Positions 60,930 to 64,000 of a DNA stretch of 64,000 bases are shown here, piece after piece; within the stretch, counting starts at the first letter, position 1, and every line of letters begins with the position of its first letter. This DNA comes from Deltaproteobacteria bacterium (lineage in GTDB: Bacteria; Desulfobacterota; Desulfobulbia; Desulfobulbales; SURF-16). The DNA lies in assembly GCA_016219175.1 (NCBI GenBank), contig JACRCD010000006.1:1-64000 (forward strand), in the 5' to 3' direction. Made by a program: the position numbers and the translations under genes. The notes under the pieces are model-generated. The model saw only the letters and a list, made by a program, of their open reading frames with translations, searched no databases and was not told the origin of the DNA.

Positions 60930-62669
60930 TTACGGAGCAAGCTCAATCGGCAGGTACTCCGGCTGCCAGCGCATCTTGGTGATCAGTCTGTTCAGTTTTT
61001 CCTCGTCATTGTCATGCTGGTAATCGCTGAAGGCGCAGAGATGGCCGACGTTGGCCCGTATGGCGGTAAGTCCCACAGCCTGGGACACTTTCAGACTGAC
61101 ATCCTGCAGTTCCGACACAGGTGGCAGCAATTCGCCTCTGGCCATGGCCTCGGGTTTGACGCATTGGGAAACAGCGTGGGCCGCCGCGGTAAAAAATGAC
61201 GGCAGCACCTCCTTGGCCCCCGAAGCGATGCTGCCAAGCCCCACTCCGGGGAAGACGAAGACATTGTTGCACTGGCTGATGCGGTAAGACTGGCCGTTGT
61301 GTTCGACAGGCGGGAAGGGGCTGCCCGTGGCGACCAGCGCCTGTCCGTTGGTCCATTGGTAAATGTCGGCCGGCAGCGCCTCGGTCATGGAGGTCGGGTT
61401 GCTCAAAGGCAGGATGACGGGACGGCTGGTGTTGGCCGCCGCCGCCTGCACCACCTCTCTGGTGAAGCAGCCGGACTGTCCCGAGGTGCCGATGAGCACG
61501 GTCACTTTTTCGTTTCTTACCACATTTTCAAGGGTGCCGTCTCCCGCCTGTTGCAGCCAGGGCAGCCGGGAGGGGTCCTTGGCGAATTTTTCCTTGTATG
61601 GTTCCATCTTCCGGTCGGTGGTGACAAGTCCCTGGCTGTCCAGGGTATAGATGCGGCCCCTGGCCTCTTCCCTGCTTAAGCCTTTTTCCAGCAGGGCGGT
61701 TTCAATCTGCTCGGCCACGCCCACTCCGCCCGCGCCAGCGCCGTGGATGAGATAGACCTGCTCTTCCAGCTTTTCCTTTTTGATTTGCATTGCTGTCAGG
61801 ATGCCGGCCAGGGTGATTGCGCCCGTGCCCTGGATGTCATCGTTAAAGGAAATCAGGTCATGCAGATAGGCATCCCGGATGGCAAAGGCGTTTTGCTTGG
61901 AAAAGTCTTCCCACTGGCAGAGGGCGTTGGGAAAAACGGCCCGGAAGGCCTTGGCGAAGCGCTGCACGAAACGAAGATAATCAGTGCCCGTCAGCCGTTC
62001 ATGCCGCCAGCCCAGATAAAAATCATCCGCCAGCAGCGCCTTGTTGTTGGTGCCCACATCAAGGGAGATCGGCAGGCAATGCCAGGGCGCAATACCCGCG
62101 CCCTGGGTGTAGAGCATGAGCTTGCCCAGGCAGATGGCAATCCCTCCGGCGCCCTGATCGCCGATGCCCAGGATGCCCTGGTTGTCGGTGACCACCGCCA
62201 CCCGGATGCCCTGGTGCGCATACTGGCGCAGAATGTCCTCGGCCCGCTCAATGTTGCCGGGATAAAAATGAATGCCGTTGGCCGTGCGGAAAATTGACGA
62301 GTAGTGCTGGCAGGCATAGCCCACCGTGGGTGTGTAGATGATGCCCATGTAGGCTTTGATGTTGCTTTTGATCAGGGCATGGGCCAGGGTGGCGTTGCGG
62401 TCAAACAGGGAGCGGATATAGATGTAGCGTTCGACGTCATCGCTCTTGTTTTTAACCTTTTCCGCGCTGTTGACCACCTGGCTTGCCAGGGAGCGGGGAG
62501 AGGGGGGCAGGGCGCCGTCCAGTCCGAGTCTCCGGCGCTCTTCATCGGTAAAGGCCGTGCCTTTATTGATGTAATTGAAATATTGCAGGGCAAGGCCCGG
62601 ATTTTTGGCAATAATCGCCTCGGTGTTGCCGTATGCCCCGTACCTGAATGCGTAAATATCTTCCGTCAT
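60930..62669 (-). CDS. NAD-dependent malic enzyme
   Basis: The 579-residue product has the long-form malic enzyme layout. IYTPTVGYACQHYSSIFR has the catalytic tyrosine in YTPTVG. VVTDNQGILGIGDQGAGGI carries the G-D-Q-G-A-G-G signature. FNDDIQGTGAITLAGIL carries the metal-binding acids, and VYLIHGAGAGGVGVAEQI is the nucleotide-binding loop. It oxidises malate to pyruvate with CO2 release, linking the C4-dicarboxylate pool to pyruvate. It lies downstream of an exported-protein gene by 21 bases on the same strand. Confidence 0.93.
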   Translation of the reverse strand: MTEDIYAFRYGAYGNTEAIIAKNPGLALQYFNYINKGTAFTDEERRRLGLDGALPPSPRSLASQVVNSAEKVKNKSDDVERYIYIRSLFDRNATLAHALIKSNIKAYMGIIYTPTVGYACQHYSSIFRTANGIHFYPGNIERAEDILRQYAHQGIRVAVVTDNQGILGIGDQGAGGIAICLGKLMLYTQGAGIAPWHCLPISLDVGTNNKALLADDFYLGWRHERLTGTDYLRFVQRFAKAFRAVFPNALCQWEDFSKQNAFAIRDAYLHDLISFNDDIQGTGAITLAGILTAMQIKKEKLEEQVYLIHGAGAGGVGVAEQIETALLEKGLSREEARGRIYTLDSQGLVTTDRKMEPYKEKFAKDPSRLPWLQQAGDGTLENVVRNEKVTVLIGTSGQSGCFTREVVQAAAANTSRPVILPLSNPTSMTEALPADIYQWTNGQALVATGSPFPPVEHNGQSYRISQCNNVFVFPGVGLGSIASGAKEVLPSFFTAAAHAVSQCVKPEAMARGELLPPVSELQDVSLKVSQAVGLTAIRANVGHLCAFSDYQHDNDEEKLNRLITKMRWQPEYLPIELAP

Positions 62670-62690
62670 GGCGGTCGTTCTCCAAATTCC

Positions 62691-63560
62691 TTATTTTCCG
62701 AACATCTCCTGCATGGCTTTCATGGCTTTTTCCATTTCCTGCTGCGAGGCTTCATCCATCTGCCCGTCCGGGCCGGGCTGACCCGCACCCGGATACCCGC
62801 CCTGCCGCGGGGGAGTTGGGGCCATCTCCTTCATCTTTTTTGCCCCGTCAGGCGATTTCAAGGTGTCAATCGTTGATTTGGTCATGCTGCGCGCCATGTC
62901 ATCCGCCTCCTTATCGTGGGAGATCTGGACCCCGGCGGGCAGGGTAAAGGCCTTGCCAGGGGGAGAAGAGGTGTCAATATTGGTGGCAACGGTGGAAAAA
63001 TTCATGCCCATCATATTAAACTGCGCCTTCAAGGTGATGTCGGTGGCGTGGATGGCATGCACGGTGGTGCCGGACATGGTCGTTACATCGCAGTCGTAAC
63101 CCATGAATTTCTCTGCGTTCTGCTTGATGCCGCCCTGCATGCCCTTCATGGCCGAAGCGCCCATCTCCGCCGCATTCTTGTTGACCATCTCCTTTTCCTT
63201 GGCTGACAATTGATCATATTCCTCCATCATGAATTTCAGCGGATTGGTGACCTTGGTGCCGGTTTTGGCTGTCATGTCGAGGTGGTATATCCAGTCAGGT
63301 GAGGTGATTTCAATTTCATCGGTGCTGTTGGTGACAGACATCACCTTGGCCGTTGATTTGCGATGTCTGGCCCGTTCCTTGCCGTGGTCCTTGATGTACA
63401 GGGTTTCCGTGCCGTTTTCCGTGCCGCTGATGGTGTATTGAATGGTTGCTTCCTTAAAAGGCAGCGGGGTATCCCAGGGGTTTTTTTCCGCGGCCGCGGG
63501 GGCGGCAAAAGCGAAAGCGAGGATAATGAAAGAGAGAACAAGGGTGCAGGTTGATTTCAT
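62691..63560 (-). CDS. Exported DUF4412-like protein
   Basis: I chose ATG 63560 (289 residues), which starts the signal peptide MKSTCTLVLSFIILAFAFAA; a frame opening at 63596 would add 12 residues. The mature part has SAKVMSVTNSTDEIEITSPD, YHLDMTAKTGTKVTNPLKFM and GYDCDVTTMSGTTVHAIHAT. This pattern resembles outer-surface or periplasmic DUF4412 proteins, whose function is unknown. A methionine- and glutamine-rich tail ends it. It may be co-transcribed with malic enzyme without an obvious functional link. Confidence 0.6.
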   Translation of the reverse strand: MKSTCTLVLSFIILAFAFAAPAAAEKNPWDTPLPFKEATIQYTISGTENGTETLYIKDHGKERARHRKSTAKVMSVTNSTDEIEITSPDWIYHLDMTAKTGTKVTNPLKFMMEEYDQLSAKEKEMVNKNAAEMGASAMKGMQGGIKQNAEKFMGYDCDVTTMSGTTVHAIHATDITLKAQFNMMGMNFSTVATNIDTSSPPGKAFTLPAGVQISHDKEADDMARSMTKSTIDTLKSPDGAKKMKEMAPTPPRQGGYPGAGQPGPDGQMDEASQQEMEKAMKAMQEMFGK

Positions 63561-63727
63561 TGGTTTCACCGGATTTTTTAATTTGGAGATTGTCATTGTT
63601 TAGCAGATCATACAGCCATTGAAAGTTGAATAACAAGTTAAAATTCCATGTGGCGGCACAGGCATCGGGTTGCGGGCTGTTCGTCGAACTTACGGATTAA
63701 AAGACCGCGGGGCATCTGCCTGAGCAG

Positions 63728-64000
63728 TTACTCCACCTGGAGATCAAAGGCGGCGCTGAACAGCTGGCGGGTATAGGGGTGTTCGGGATGGGAAAAAATC
63801 CTTGCGGCCGGACCGCTTTCAACGATGACGCCGTCCTTCATGACAGCCACCTCGTCGGCCAGGGCACGGACCACGCGCAGGTCGTGGGATATGAAGAGAT
63901 AGGTGATAGCGTATTTTTCCTGCAGGCTGCGCAGCAGATCAATAATCTGGGCCTGGATGGTCATGTCGAGTGCGCTGGTCGGCTCGTCAAGAACGATGAA
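63728..64000 (-). CDS. Peptide ABC transporter ATP-binding protein, C-terminal part (runs off the window)
   Basis: The gene enters from beyond 64000. The visible 90 residues contain Walker B FIVLDEPTSALD, the H-loop LFISHDLRVV and the C-terminal oligopeptide-type SHPEHPYTRQLFSAAF. The context resembles the C-terminal half of YejF-like double ATPases or a DppD/OppF-type subunit; the rest is needed to decide. It ends 130 bases past the start of the exported-protein gene on the same strand. Confidence 0.88.
   Translation of the reverse strand, partial: FIVLDEPTSALDMTIQAQIIDLLRSLQEKYAITYLFISHDLRVVRALADEVAVMKDGVIVESGPAARIFSHPEHPYTRQLFSAAFDLQVE

Overview
The window looks like a chromosomal segment of a sulfate-/sulfur-metabolising deltaproteobacterium (Desulfobacterota, most likely near Desulfobulbales). 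This is inferred from gene content: a DUF3786 protein with an N-terminal Fe-S motif, a TAT-exported ferredoxin plus NrfD module, a Bacteroides/delta-type succinate dehydrogenase/fumarate reductase, a KamA-family enzyme, a PEP-CTERM protein and MopE-like repeats. Base composition is moderately GC-rich with AT-rich spacers. No rRNA, tRNA or CRISPR array was seen. REGION 1 (1-4,200): accessory left end. It holds a truncated REP-type transposase with flanking hairpins, a ParE-type toxin/antitoxin pair, two small genes, a SapC-like gene and a small mono-heme cytochrome. REGION 2 (4,295-26,921): a large type VI secretion system (T6SS) cluster, all on the plus strand. Order: a zinc-ribbon protein with repeated T-x-x-M motifs, a stand-alone Fha C-terminal-domain protein, tssJ, tssK, tssL, tssM, tagF, tagJ, tssA, tssB, tssC, hcp, tssE, tssF, tssG, tssH (clpV), then a HExxH protein that may be an effector. 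The core baseplate, membrane complex, sheath, tube and recycling ATPase are present. VgrG, PAAR, a complete FHA protein, PpkA and PppA are not in the window. REGION 3 (27,000-34,600): a DUF3786 protein, a long gene-poor stretch, a MopE-like repeat protein with one heme motif and a strong terminator, an RNase H, a VF530-type DNA-binding protein and a DUF2339 membrane protein. REGION 4 (35,000-42,100): membrane electron transport. A tetraheme cytochrome/four-cluster ferredoxin/NrfD operon runs on plus; on minus lies an sdhCAB operon with an orphan TAXI-family solute receptor downstream. REGION 5 (42,200-51,300): two radical-SAM enzymes, MgtE, a KtrB/KtrA-type potassium uptake pair, an unknown exported protein and a secreted glycoside hydrolase. 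REGION 6 (51,400-64,000): a PEP-CTERM protein behind a probable sigma-54 promoter, a single-chain primase-helicase-nuclease resembling TOTE-type conflict proteins, a lytic transglycosylase, an NfeD/SPFH pair, a CBM9-like protein, an unknown protein, NAD-malic enzyme, an exported protein and the 3' end of a peptide ABC transporter ATPase gene. Spacers carry several repeat families. The clearest is a 152-bp element with 17-bp terminal inverted repeats, present twice, each time starting on the last base of the upstream stop codon. Others are larger imperfect palindromes and degenerate tandem arrays with periods of 7, 8 and 9 bp. All family assignments come from reading the translated sequences; no database search was run.
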